DNA of 64,000 nt from positions 62,001-126,000 of the forward strand of contig JADKJT010000003.1 in the NCBI GenBank assembly GCA_016720905.1, in the 5' to 3' direction. The DNA is from Gemmatimonadaceae bacterium. Lineage in GTDB: Bacteria; Gemmatimonadota; Gemmatimonadetes; Gemmatimonadales; Gemmatimonadaceae. Shown piece after piece: positions 16,169 through 26,300 of this stretch; the stretch's first letter is position 1; each line of letters begins with the position of its first letter. The notes under the pieces are model-generated. The model was not told the DNA's origin and ran no database searches. It saw nothing but the letters and a program-made list of their open reading frames with translations. The position numbers were made by a program, and so were the translations under genes.

Positions 16169-19100
16169 ATGCAACACCGTTTCCATACGCCGGTCGCCTG
16201 CCTCCTGCTCGCCGTGGCCATTCTCTCGTGCGACAAGCACTCCCACCCCGTTGTACCGGCCGACAACGGTGGCAACAATCCGACGCTCAGCCTGGACCTG
16301 AGCAGCGTCCCGCTCAGCGCAACCGCCGGCGGTACCGCTGACGCTATCGGCACGGTGCTGGTGACCAATCGCGGCACCGGAACACTGTCCGGGCTGTCGG
16401 TCGGAACGATCAACTATCAGCAGGGCCAGCCCGCCTCGTGGCTGACTGCGAGCCTCAGTACCGCAACGGCTCCGGCCACACTGACCCTGACGGCTCGCTC
16501 CGCATCCATGCCGCCCGGGTCGTATTCAGCGACGGTGCCCGTGTTGACGTCGGTTGCCGCAACGCAGTCGGTGACCGTGGTGCTCACGGTCAGCGAGGTT
16601 CGTCCGGCCGGATCGCTTTTCATTTCGGCTACCGCCGGAAACTCACACGCTTGCGCCATCACCACGGCAAACCTGGCAGCCTGCTGGGGGCAGAATCAGC
16701 AAGGGCAACTCGGCGATGGCACTCAACTGCGGCGGCTCACTCCGATACTCGTGGCCGGGAACCTGCAGTTCTCCTCGTTATCGGCCGGATTCTACCACAC
16801 GTGTGGCATCAGCTTCTCATACGCGGCCTACTGCTGGGGCACGAACGCCTACGGTGAACTGGGCGACGGAACACTCACGTACCACCAGACGCCCACATTG
16901 GTTACCGGTGGGATTCAGTTTTCCGAATTGGTGGCGGGGGCCTCGTTCACCTGTGGCTTGACCATCACCAGTGCCGCGCTCTGTTGGGGGGACAACACCT
17001 ATGGACAACTGGGCGATGGCACATACACCAGTCGCAAGATCCCGACGCGGGTAACCGGAACGACAGTTTTCGTCGAACTCGTCGCGGGCGAACGCCATGT
17101 GTGCGGACGGACCGCCGGCAACGCGGTGTATTGCTGGGGCGGACGCGATCCCAACAGCGTCCAGCAGCCCTCCGGCATCGATGGCAATGCGCCAAGCCTT
17201 GTGCGGAGTCCCGAGAAATTCACCGGGTTTGCCGCGGGGTGGGATCACGACTGCGCGCATACCATTGCGAATCGCGTGTACTGCTGGGGCGACAATTCGT
17301 GGGGACAACGTGGGATCGGCACGGACTTCAGCCCTGCGGACACTACGCTCACTCCGCTGATTGGCACATTTGAGTTTGGGCTGTTGGCCGCCGGCTGGCG
17401 ACACACCTGTGCGCTGACGCCGGCGGGTTCAGCGTACTGCTGGGGGATCAACGCGTTCGGTGAACTCGGAACTGGCAATCTGACGAAAAGCTTCGTGCCG
17501 GTGCCGGTGGTGGGGGTGTCCGTGTTTACCGGTCTGACTGCCAGCGGTGTATTCACGTGTGGTTGGACTCCCGCGAAAACTGTGTATTGCTGGGGCAATA
17601 ACGCCCAGGGGAATCTGGGAGACGGGACCACGACCAATCGTCTGACACCGACGTTGGTGGGAGGTGGCGGAAGTCCCCCTCCTGCGGCGCCCGTCATCGC
17701 GCTGGGCGCGAATAGTCTGTCGTTTGCCGCTGTGTCTGGTGCCGCGTCGCCTGCGGCGCAATTGGTGCCAATCACGAACGGTGGAACCGGTACACTCAAT
17801 GCACTGAGCGTGGGTACGATCAGTTACCAAAGCGGCACCGGATGGCTCACGGCCACGCTCAACACGACCACGGCACCGGCGACTCTCACCGTGAGCGTCG
17901 CCAGTGGGGCACTCGCTGTCGGGAGCTACACCGCGACGGTGCCGATTGCGTCCTCGGCCGCTGGCGTCACCAACTCGCCGAACGCGCTCACGGTGACGTT
18001 TACCGTGACCGCGCCTCCCTTGCCGATGCCAACCATTGCCTTGAGTGCGAGTAGCTTCGCTTTCAGCGGGACGATGGGCGGAACCGCACCAGCCACGCAG
18101 GCGGCACAGATCACGAACAGCGGAACCGGTACGCTCAACGGGCTCACGGTCGGCAACATCAGCTATCAGGGCGGCACCGGATGGCTGACGGCCACACTCA
18201 ACACGTCAACGGCGCCGGCGACACTCACACTCAGTGCCGCGACCGGCGCGCTCGCGGTTGGCAGCTATACCGCCACCGTGCCGATTGCCTCGTCGGCGGC
18301 CGGCGTCACCAATTCACCTGTTTCCGTCGCGGTGACATTCACCGTCGCCAGGCCATCGTTTGTTGATGTGGTCGCGGGCTACGAGCACACCTGTGCGCGA
18401 ACGGTCACTGGCGCGACGTATTGCTGGGGAGAAAACGGCTCGGGTCAACTTGGTGACGGTACCACGACAGATCGATTACTGCCCACCGCAGTTTCCGGCG
18501 GGCTGTTGTTCGCGGAGATCGCGGCTGGCGCGGGCCACACCTGTGGACGGACGGCTGCGAACGCGGTCTACTGTTGGGGTTTCAATCTCACCGGTCAGCT
18601 TGGCGACGGCTCGTCAACCAGCCGAACTACACCGACGCCGATTTTCGGAGGGTTCGCGTTCGTGGAGCTCGCCGCAAGTGTCACGTTCACCTGCGGGCGG
18701 ACCGCCGCCAACGCCGCCTATTGCTGGGGCGACAACGCGTATGGACAGTTGGGTGACGGCACGACGACACGGCGACTCACACCCACACCCGTGGCGGGCG
18801 GCCAGCTGTTTGTCGAAGTGGCCACGGCCAATGAATCGGCGTGCGGACGCATCGCCTCGGGTGCAGTGTATTGCTGGGGCGCCAACAGCAGCGGGCAGTT
18901 GGGTGACAACTCAACCACCGCGCGCCTCGTGCCAACAACATTTCCTGTGGTGCCGTTCATTTCGCTTGCGGCCGGCGGCTTGCATGTCTGCGCCGGTGTT
19001 ACCGGCGGCGCATATTGCTGGGGAGCGAACAGTGCGGGTCAACTGGGCGACGGTACCACCATCAATCGACTTACGGCACGGCCGGTGCCGAATACCGTGT

Positions 19101-19402
19101 CGCCGCTGGTCGAACTGACCGCCGGACTCGAGCACACCTGCGGCCGCAATGCGGCGGGCTCCGTGTGGTGCTGGGGAAAGAACGCGAATGGTCAGCTGGG
19201 CGACGGAACGCTGGCCAATCGCCTGGTGCCAACGGCAATTCCCGGCGGACTGACGTTTACCGCAATCTCTGGCGGGATGTCGCATTCATGCGGGCGGACC
19301 GCCGCGGGGCTGGTGTACTGTTGGGGTGGCAATGCCTCGGGGCAGCTGGGCGACGGGACGACCACTCAGCGAACCACGCCGGTGAAAGTCGGCGGGCTCT
19401 GA
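16169..19402 (+). CDS. RCC1-repeat lipoprotein with two seven-bladed propellers and Ig/BACON-like domains
   Basis: The 1077-residue protein starts at ATG 16169 with a signal peptide ending in the lipobox ILSC. In order it has one Ig/BACON-like domain (about 35-145), seven RCC1-type repeats, two more Ig/BACON-like domains nearly identical to each other, and seven further RCC1 repeats. Typical repeat cores are HTCGRTAANAVYCWG followed by GQLGDGT. Nearly every repeat keeps a Cys on each side of the blade (C...YCW), suggesting one disulfide per blade. This domain order suggests cell-surface display for binding, not catalysis; the ligand is unknown. The longer frame upstream runs through tRNA-Gln and is not real. 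Confidence 0.9.
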   Translation: MQHRFHTPVACLLLAVAILSCDKHSHPVVPADNGGNNPTLSLDLSSVPLSATAGGTADAIGTVLVTNRGTGTLSGLSVGTINYQQGQPASWLTASLSTATAPATLTLTARSASMPPGSYSATVPVLTSVAATQSVTVVLTVSEVRPAGSLFISATAGNSHACAITTANLAACWGQNQQGQLGDGTQLRRLTPILVAGNLQFSSLSAGFYHTCGISFSYAAYCWGTNAYGELGDGTLTYHQTPTLVTGGIQFSELVAGASFTCGLTITSAALCWGDNTYGQLGDGTYTSRKIPTRVTGTTVFVELVAGERHVCGRTAGNAVYCWGGRDPNSVQQPSGIDGNAPSLVRSPEKFTGFAAGWDHDCAHTIANRVYCWGDNSWGQRGIGTDFSPADTTLTPLIGTFEFGLLAAGWRHTCALTPAGSAYCWGINAFGELGTGNLTKSFVPVPVVGVSVFTGLTASGVFTCGWTPAKTVYCWGNNAQGNLGDGTTTNRLTPTLVGGGGSPPPAAPVIALGANSLSFAAVSGAASPAAQLVPITNGGTGTLNALSVGTISYQSGTGWLTATLNTTTAPATLTVSVASGALAVGSYTATVPIASSAAGVTNSPNALTVTFTVTAPPLPMPTIALSASSFAFSGTMGGTAPATQAAQITNSGTGTLNGLTVGNISYQGGTGWLTATLNTSTAPATLTLSAATGALAVGSYTATVPIASSAAGVTNSPVSVAVTFTVARPSFVDVVAGYEHTCARTVTGATYCWGENGSGQLGDGTTTDRLLPTAVSGGLLFAEIAAGAGHTCGRTAANAVYCWGFNLTGQLGDGSSTSRTTPTPIFGGFAFVELAASVTFTCGRTAANAAYCWGDNAYGQLGDGTTTRRLTPTPVAGGQLFVEVATANESACGRIASGAVYCWGANSSGQLGDNSTTARLVPTTFPVVPFISLAAGGLHVCAGVTGGAYCWGANSAGQLGDGTTINRLTARPVPNTVSPLVELTAGLEHTCGRNAAGSVWCWGKNANGQLGDGTLANRLVPTAIPGGLTFTAISGGMSHSCGRTAAGLVYCWGGNASGQLGDGTTTQRTTPVKVGGL

Positions 19403-19425
19403 GCGCTGCCTGCTGGCACTGCCCA

Positions 19426-20667
19426 CTAGCGCGGCACCAACCGCCGCTCGGCCGGCAGTACCACCACACTGAACACGAGCACCGACACGGCCGCACACAC
19501 CACCTGCGCCACCGTCATGGAGCGCGCCGACGTGCCATCGAAGTACGTCGACACCAGCGCGCTCACGCCGGCGCCGGTCACCATCTGCACAGCGCTCATG
19601 ATGGCGCTCGCCACGCCCGCTACTTCCGGGACCGGTTCGAGTGCGCCCTGCACCACGTTGGGACGCACCATGCCGTGGCCGATGAAGCCCACCACCGCGA
19701 GAGGCACGACCGCGAGAATACTCAGCACACCGCCCATGGAAAGGGCCAACATCGCCACGGCGCTTCCAGTGATGGCGGTCATCCCCCCGGTGATCAAGCG
19801 GTGATGCGGCACGCCACGTCGACTCAGGCGCGCATTGGTCAGCGCGCCCACCATGAGCCCCAATGATGTGCAGGCGAAGAGCAGGCCGTACGTGCGCTTG
19901 TCGATGCCCAGTACACCAATCAGGACCAGCGACGAGCCGGTGATGTAGGCGAACAGGGCGCCGAAGTTGAGCGCTGCCATCAGAATGCATCCTACGGTCA
20001 GTCGCTCGCGGAGCACTCTGGCATAGCTTGCCCGCACGCGATCAAAGTGCGCGCGGTATGACGACGCATCTTTCTGCGACGGCGACAGTGATTCGTCGAG
20101 GGCGAACCAGGCGATCATCGTTAACACGGCGGCGCCGCCAGACAGCGTGCCGTAAATCGCTCGCCATCCGCCAGCTGCCGCCACCACCACGCCCACGGTT
20201 GGCGCGATTACCGGTGCCACGCCCGCCGCCATGTTGATGTACGATTGCCGCACGCGCGCTACCGCTCCCGAAAAGAGGTCGCGCACCATGGCCACGACAA
20301 TCACGAAACCGGTACCGGCACCCGCTCCCATCAACAGGCGCCACACCAGCAGCGCGCCCAGCGATCCCGAGCCAGCGGCGAACGCACCGCACACCGCATA
20401 CACCGCGGTCCCCACCAGAAGCATGGGCCGCCGGCCGAAGTGATCCGACACCGGACCCGATATCAGCGGTGCGCTGGCGAACCCGATCATGAACGTGCTG
20501 AGCGTCAGCGCCGCCTGCCCGACGGTGACCCCGAACGACGCCGCCGTATCGCCAAGAACCGGGAGGCTCATGTCGGTGGCAAACGCCGACAGCGTGGCCA
20601 GCCCGGCCAGCAGCAGCGTGAGCAGCGGTGAGCGGGCCGGCAGTCGGCGGCGCGGCAACGTGGACAT
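19426..20667 (-). CDS. Bcr/CflA-family drug efflux MFS transporter
   Basis: This is a 413-residue, 12-helix MFS protein. The first helix region FATDMSLPVLGDTAASF is the Bcr/CflA hallmark, and the loop 2-3 motif GPVSDHFGRRP and the GAGAGTGFVIVVAMVRDLF stretch also match this family. Members export bicyclomycin, chloramphenicol or small metabolites by proton antiport; the substrate here is unknown. The gene converges with the RCC1 lipoprotein and diverges from the octahaem cytochrome gene across about 106 nt, where both promoters must lie. Confidence 0.92.
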   Translation of the reverse strand: MSTLPRRRLPARSPLLTLLLAGLATLSAFATDMSLPVLGDTAASFGVTVGQAALTLSTFMIGFASAPLISGPVSDHFGRRPMLLVGTAVYAVCGAFAAGSGSLGALLVWRLLMGAGAGTGFVIVVAMVRDLFSGAVARVRQSYINMAAGVAPVIAPTVGVVVAAAGGWRAIYGTLSGGAAVLTMIAWFALDESLSPSQKDASSYRAHFDRVRASYARVLRERLTVGCILMAALNFGALFAYITGSSLVLIGVLGIDKRTYGLLFACTSLGLMVGALTNARLSRRGVPHHRLITGGMTAITGSAVAMLALSMGGVLSILAVVPLAVVGFIGHGMVRPNVVQGALEPVPEVAGVASAIMSAVQMVTGAGVSALVSTYFDGTSARSMTVAQVVCAAVSVLVFSVVVLPAERRLVPR

Positions 20668-20773
20668 CGGCCAAAGCTATCAAGGGACACGCCCATTGGC
20701 GCAACGAATTGCCGATTCGCAATTGCCGTTCGGCGTCATTGCATTCCCGGTACCTCGGGTGCAATCTGGCCGT

Positions 20774-21994
20774 ATGCATCACAATCTCCTCGGGCTTCTC
20801 GTCGCGACCGCCGCTGTCGTGTCCGCTCGGGCCTTGCCTGCCCAAAGCACCGCCGCGCCAGCCGCACCCACCTACGTGGGTTCCGCACTCTGCGGCGAGT
20901 GCCACACGGCGGTGTACGCGCGGTGGTCCAAAACGCGCATGGCCAATGTGGTGTCAGATCCCCGCCAGCATCCCGAGGCGGTGATTCCGGATTTCTCCAA
21001 GGCGAACGCGCTTCGCACCTTTACGCTGGACGATGTGGCGCTTGTGTACGGCAGCAAATGGAAGCAACGCTACTTCACCAAAGTCGGCACCGAGTACTAT
21101 CCGCTTCCCGCGCAGTGGGACGTAACGAACAAGTTGTGGCGTCCCTATTTTGTGCAACCGAATACGGACTGGTGGGTGAAGTTCTACCCGGCCGACAACA
21201 TGAAACGCCCCACCGGACCGCTGTGCGACGGCTGTCACTCGGTGAACTACAACGTCTCCACGAAGACGGTGACGGAATGGAACGTGGGGTGCGAGAAATG
21301 CCACGGCGCAGGCAGCACGCACGCGGCAAAGCCGTCCCGCGAGAACATCGTGAACCCGGCGCGATTGGACTTCGTGCGCGCCAACGACACCTGTATCCAG
21401 TGCCACTCGCAGGGACAGCCGGTGAGCAATCCCATCAACGGCCAGTACTACGATTGGCCAGTGGGTTTCCAGCAGGGTCTCTATCTGCGCGATTTCTGGA
21501 CGCTTGAGGAGCACAAGCTGGGTGAGATGACCTTCACCCACTTTCCCGATGGCACGGCCCACAAGAACCGGATGCAAGGCAATGATTTCGTGCAGAGCGT
21601 GATGTACCGGCGAGGCGTCACCTGTTTCGAGTGCCATGATGCACACGGCACCGAAAACGCCGCGGACCTGATCAAGCCGGTGGGTCAGCTGTGCCTGAGC
21701 TGCCACGGTTCCGCGTCGCCCAATGGCCCTCATACGGCCACGCTTGAATCACACACGCATCATGTGTCAGCCAGCGCGGGCAGTGAGTGCGTGAACTGCC
21801 ACATGCCGAAACTCGCCCAAACCATTGCCGACGTGAACGTGCGCAGCCATACGTTTGCGTTCATCACGCCAACGCTCACCGATCAGTTCAAGATTCCCAA
21901 CGCCTGTACTACGTGTCACGTGGGCAAAAGCACGGAGTGGGCGCGCGACGCGCTCCGGGGGTGGAAAAATGTCTCGCCGTGGCGAGGGCAGTGA
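20774..21994 (+). CDS. Octahaem c-type cytochrome
   Basis: The 406-residue exported protein has a signal peptide (cleavage probably after LPAQ) and eight CxxCH motifs: CGECH (40-44), CDGCH, CEKCH, CIQCH, CFECH, CLSCH, CVNCH and CTTCH. It resembles the DmsE/MtrA-like and cytochrome c554-type multihaem carriers that pass electrons across the periplasm. The haem spacing in pairs supports a wire-like arrangement. The ATG at 20774 was chosen for the signal peptide. No oxidoreductase partner is adjacent; the next gene is a glycosidase, so the electron donor and acceptor are unknown. Confidence 0.92.
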   Translation: MHHNLLGLLVATAAVVSARALPAQSTAAPAAPTYVGSALCGECHTAVYARWSKTRMANVVSDPRQHPEAVIPDFSKANALRTFTLDDVALVYGSKWKQRYFTKVGTEYYPLPAQWDVTNKLWRPYFVQPNTDWWVKFYPADNMKRPTGPLCDGCHSVNYNVSTKTVTEWNVGCEKCHGAGSTHAAKPSRENIVNPARLDFVRANDTCIQCHSQGQPVSNPINGQYYDWPVGFQQGLYLRDFWTLEEHKLGEMTFTHFPDGTAHKNRMQGNDFVQSVMYRRGVTCFECHDAHGTENAADLIKPVGQLCLSCHGSASPNGPHTATLESHTHHVSASAGSECVNCHMPKLAQTIADVNVRSHTFAFITPTLTDQFKIPNACTTCHVGKSTEWARDALRGWKNVSPWRGQ

Positions 21995-22035
21995 ACTCCG
22001 TGACAACTCCACTCCTTGTGATCAACAGACCATCC

Positions 22036-23232
22036 ATGCATCTCACCAGCCGGCGACTCCGGCACGGACTCGGCCTGTGCGCCCTGGTAGGCGTGGCACT
22101 GTCCGCGCGCCACGCCGCCCCCCGCCTGGACAACGGCCTCGCCCGCACGCCGCCCATGGGCTGGAACAGCTGGAACAAGTTCGGCTGCAACGTGAGCGAC
22201 AAGCTCATCCGCGAAGTGGCCGACGCCATGAGCGCCAACGGCATGCGCGACGCCGGCTATCGCTACGTCACCATCGATGACTGTTGGCAGGTGGCGCGCG
22301 GTGCCAACGGCGTGATTGTCGCCGACTCGGTGCGATTCCCGGCGGGCATCAAGGCGTTGGCCGACTACGTGCACAGCAAAGGGCTGGGCTTTGGCATCTA
22401 CACCGACGCCGGGCGCAAGACATGTGAAGGGCGCCCCGGTAGTTACGGCTACGAAGCCATCGACGCCAAGACATATGCGTCGTGGGGTGTTGACTACGTG
22501 AAGATTGACTGGTGCAACTCCGAAGGACTGGACGCGCGCACGCAGTACACGAAGTTCCGCGACGCGCTGGCCGCGTCGGGGCGCAAGATCGTGTTCAGTA
22601 TCTGCGAGTGGGGCAGCAATGAACCGTGGGAGTGGGCCCCCGCCGTGGGCAATCTGTGGCGCACCACGTTCGATATTTCCGATCGCTGGAGCAGCGTGAT
22701 TTCGCTGGTGGACTTGTCCTCGCAGTACTGGCATGTGGCCCGTCCGGGCGGCTGGAACGATCCGGACATGCTGGAAGTGGGCAACGGCGGCATGACGCAA
22801 ACGGAATACCGCGCGCACTTCAGTTTGTGGGCCATGATGGCGGCGCCGTTGATTGCCGGCAACGATGTGCGCACCATGTCGGACTCCACGCGCGCGGCGG
22901 CCGGCGTGCGCGAGATCTTGCTCAACAAGGATGTCATCGCCATCGATCAGGATTCACTGGGCGTGCAGGGCAAGATTGTGCAGGCGTCGCCCAGCGAGTT
23001 GCAGGTGTGGGTGAAGCCGCTGGCCGACGGATCGCGCGCGGTGCTGTTCTTCAATCGCGCGTCGGTGTCGTCCACCATCACCGTGGATTGGGAGCGCGTT
23101 GGCCTCAAGACCCGAAAGGCCCGCGTGCGCGACCTGTGGGCGCACACCGATTCCGCCCTGGTGGAGAATCGCTATGTGGCGGCGGTGCCGTCACATGGTG
23201 TGGTGATGCTGCGCGTCTGGCCCATCCAATAA
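22036..23232 (+). CDS. Alpha-galactosidase, GH27
   Basis: This is a 398-residue exported retaining glycosidase. PPMGWNSWNKFGCNV marks the start of the GH27 barrel. The nucleophile is the Asp in YVKIDWCN, and the acid/base is expected in the WRTTFDISD segment. RPGGWNDPDMLEVGNGGM is the strongest family signature, and a short C-terminal beta domain follows. It cleaves terminal alpha-galactosyl (or alpha-N-acetylgalactosaminyl) residues. The ATG at 22036 gives a plausible signal sequence; GTG 21991, overlapping the cytochrome stop, is an alternative that would couple the two genes. A strong terminator follows. Confidence 0.93.
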   Translation: MHLTSRRLRHGLGLCALVGVALSARHAAPRLDNGLARTPPMGWNSWNKFGCNVSDKLIREVADAMSANGMRDAGYRYVTIDDCWQVARGANGVIVADSVRFPAGIKALADYVHSKGLGFGIYTDAGRKTCEGRPGSYGYEAIDAKTYASWGVDYVKIDWCNSEGLDARTQYTKFRDALAASGRKIVFSICEWGSNEPWEWAPAVGNLWRTTFDISDRWSSVISLVDLSSQYWHVARPGGWNDPDMLEVGNGGMTQTEYRAHFSLWAMMAAPLIAGNDVRTMSDSTRAAAGVREILLNKDVIAIDQDSLGVQGKIVQASPSELQVWVKPLADGSRAVLFFNRASVSSTITVDWERVGLKTRKARVRDLWAHTDSALVENRYVAAVPSHGVVMLRVWPIQ

Positions 23233-23242
23233 TTGGCGCGTA

Positions 23243-23284
23243 AACAACAGGGGGCCTCCGGCTGAGGCCCCCGTTGTGTTTCCA
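23243..23284. terminator. Strong bidirectional terminator
   Basis: CAAC-A-GGGGGCCTC pairs with GAGGCCCCC-GTTG across CGGCT, with T-rich sequence on the plus side and A-rich on the other. It serves both the alpha-galactosidase gene and the converging M14 peptidase gene. Confidence 0.9.
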
Positions 23285-23311
23285 CCATGTCCCGCGCACC
23301 ACCGGTGCGTG

Positions 23312-26300
23312 CTACTTGCCCGTCGCGCTCAGGTCGTTCCAGTTCATGATGGTGTTGAACCCCATGATGAACGTGCCCTGTGTCTGCCAGCGCCAGAAGG
23401 GGCGAATGGTGAACATCACCACATGTCCCTTGCCGATGGGCGAGTCGATGACGTTGGGACGGTTGGAGAGGTTCTCACCGCCCTGCAAGACGCCGGACAA
23501 CAGCATGTCGCGCGAACTCGCGGGCCATGACATCACCACGCGGGGGCGCATGTCTTCCAGCGTGCGTGAAGCCGGCGCTGCCACAGCGCCGCCGCCGCCA
23601 CGACCGCCAAACCCACCGTCGAACGCCGGCACCGTGGCGGTGTTCGTTGACCACTGCTGCATGGGATCCCACACGGAATGTTCGACCCACGTGGCCATCG
23701 GCTGCGTGTTCTGATACACGCCCGCCGGTCCGCCAAATCCGCCGGGACCACCACCACCGCCAATGGCGGTGCCGGCCAGTGCCGCCGAACTTCCCGGACG
23801 CAGCACATCGGTCTTGCTGATGGGCGAGGCGTTTGGTGTCATGGGCACGCCTGCCTCCAGCAACGTGCCGCCACTGAAGTACACGGGCAACTGATTCACG
23901 TTGAAGCCGTAGGCGATGGGGCTCGACATGTCGGTGATGACGCCGCGCAGAATCGTGCCGCGGTTGACGAGGCCCGGCGCCGTGGTGGGCTTGAGACCAG
24001 GCGTCAGGTTGTACGTGGGGAAGATGGCTGACGTGCCGCCCTCGGTGACCAACGTGCCGCCCTGCTGCACGAACTCGTAAATCATCTTGAGTCCGTCTTC
24101 ACCCAAACCGCCCCGCGTGTCGGCCGTGGAGTCGGGGAACCCCAGCGACGGATACTCGGCCGTGCGCTGATACGGAATGGGTGCGCCTGAGGTGGGCGCT
24201 GGCTGACCAACGGCACCACCATGCGGCCACAGAATCACGTCGAACTTCGCGCGCAACGATCCCATCTTCCGCACGGAGTTTTCGCCGAAGTAGTTGTACG
24301 GGATTTTGTAGTAGTCCAGCGCCGCGCGCACCCACCCTTCGTCCTGCGTGTTGGACCAGCTGTGGATATAGCCGATACGTGGAATGTCGAGATCGTGCGA
24401 CTTTACCGTGGGTGCCACATCAACCGCCCACGCGGAAAGTCCCAACTCCTTGAGCACCGGCTCCAATTGCGCCTTGTTGGCCTTGGCAATGATGAACGAG
24501 CCTGCGCCAAACTGATGGCCCGCCGCCTCGAATGAGGCTTCAGCAGCCGTCATCTTGGTGGTGGCCAACCGGTAGCGCAGCGCCACCAAGTTGTTGTCGC
24601 CGGAGTGTTCCACAATCACCGTGGCGCCGGTGCCGCTGATGCCACCGGCCGCGACCACGTGATTGGCAACCGGCGTCATCGAAGCGGTCAACAGCGCCGG
24701 ATCCTTGATCTCGTGCAAGACGATGTTGCGCATCATCTGGTACGTCCAACCCGTATCGTCGTACGGCGACGGGTTCGTCGTCGGATAATTCTGGATGGAG
24801 AAATACATGTCGGCGATGGTGCGGAACGGCTGATCGCCGCGCACGATCCAGTCGCCCTTCTTCACGTCAATGGAACCGAGTTTCATGTCGCTGTTGGCGA
24901 CGTTGAACTCGAGGCCCTGGTCGAGCAGTTCGTTCACCGCTTCGGCCGCATTGGCCTTGGAGTGCTGTCCGGCCGGAATGACCCACCCCTTCACCGGTCC
25001 CAGCACGCCTTTCTTGATCGCGTTCTTGTTCTTGATCCAGTAATTCTCCAGGAAGCGCTCGCGCTCCTTACCCGTGTTCCACAGCGCATACAACACGGCG
25101 GACTGCTGGATGTTGGTGTTGGCCCGCGATCCCCACCGGATGTCATTGGGAGTTGGATTGGGGCGGAACCACTCGCGGCTCTGGTTGTAGTTGGTGCCGC
25201 CGAGAATCATGGTGAGTGATGTGTCGCCATTGGCTGCGCCGCCCGCGGCGCCACCGCGTCCACCGCGTCCGCCACCACCGCCACGTCCTGCCGGCGGACC
25301 CCCTGCTGGCGGTGCCGCCGCTGCCGCTGCGCCAGCCGTCGGTGCCGCTGCCGCCAACGGGCCGGCCGCGCCACCACGACCACCGGCCGACACGCCATTG
25401 CACCCCGATCCATAGCTCTGCACTTCGTAGAAACGACCGATCGCGTTGTGCGAGTGCACGAGGAAGAACATGTAGTTCGGGACCCAGCCGTCGTAGAACC
25501 CGTAGGTCCACACACCGGGCACGCCCTGCTTGGTCATCTCCATCACGTCGTTCTCGGCCATGTACCACCACTCGTTGATGGTGATGGGGTCGAGTTGTTC
25601 GTTGTACGGGCCCGTGCCCGTGGACACGTACAGCAGCGTCTGCGCTTCGTGCAGATCGTGCAGGATGGTGGGATGCCAATCGTTGGCCAGCTTGCGCACG
25701 TTCTGCGTGAGCTTGAGATACTGCCCCATGCCGTCGCGGTTGTTGTCGTGCGCGACATACTTGCCCCAGTACGGCGTGGGCAGCGCGAGCCCGGTCTTCT
25801 GACGATAGCAGGCGCCGTCCACAATCTTCTCGCGGCCATCCACTTCAATGACGGGCGTGATCATCGTGAGCACATTCTTGCGGATGCTCTGCACCAACGG
25901 CGTTTCTTCCACCACCAGCCGGTACGCCAGCTCCATCAGCATTTCCGGTCCACCGGTTTCGGTGGAGTGCATGCCGCTGGTGAGGTAGTACACGGGCTTG
26001 GCCAGCCCGAACAGCTGCTTCGCGCGCGCTTCCGGCGTCTTGCGCGGATCGGCCAGTTCGTTGAGGTAACCCTTGTACTGATCGAGGTTCTTGATGGTCT
26101 CCTCGTCGGCGACCACGAGCACCACCATGTCCCGGCCTTCTTCGGTCTTGCCGATGGTCCAGTACTTCGCGCGCGTGGGCGCCGCGTCGGCCACGGCCTT
26201 GAGGTAGCGATGGATGTCGACGGCGTGCGTCAGATAACCCGGCGTCCCGACGATGCGGTTGATGCCCGGGAACTTGAGCGTGGTGGGGACCTTGTCCGAG

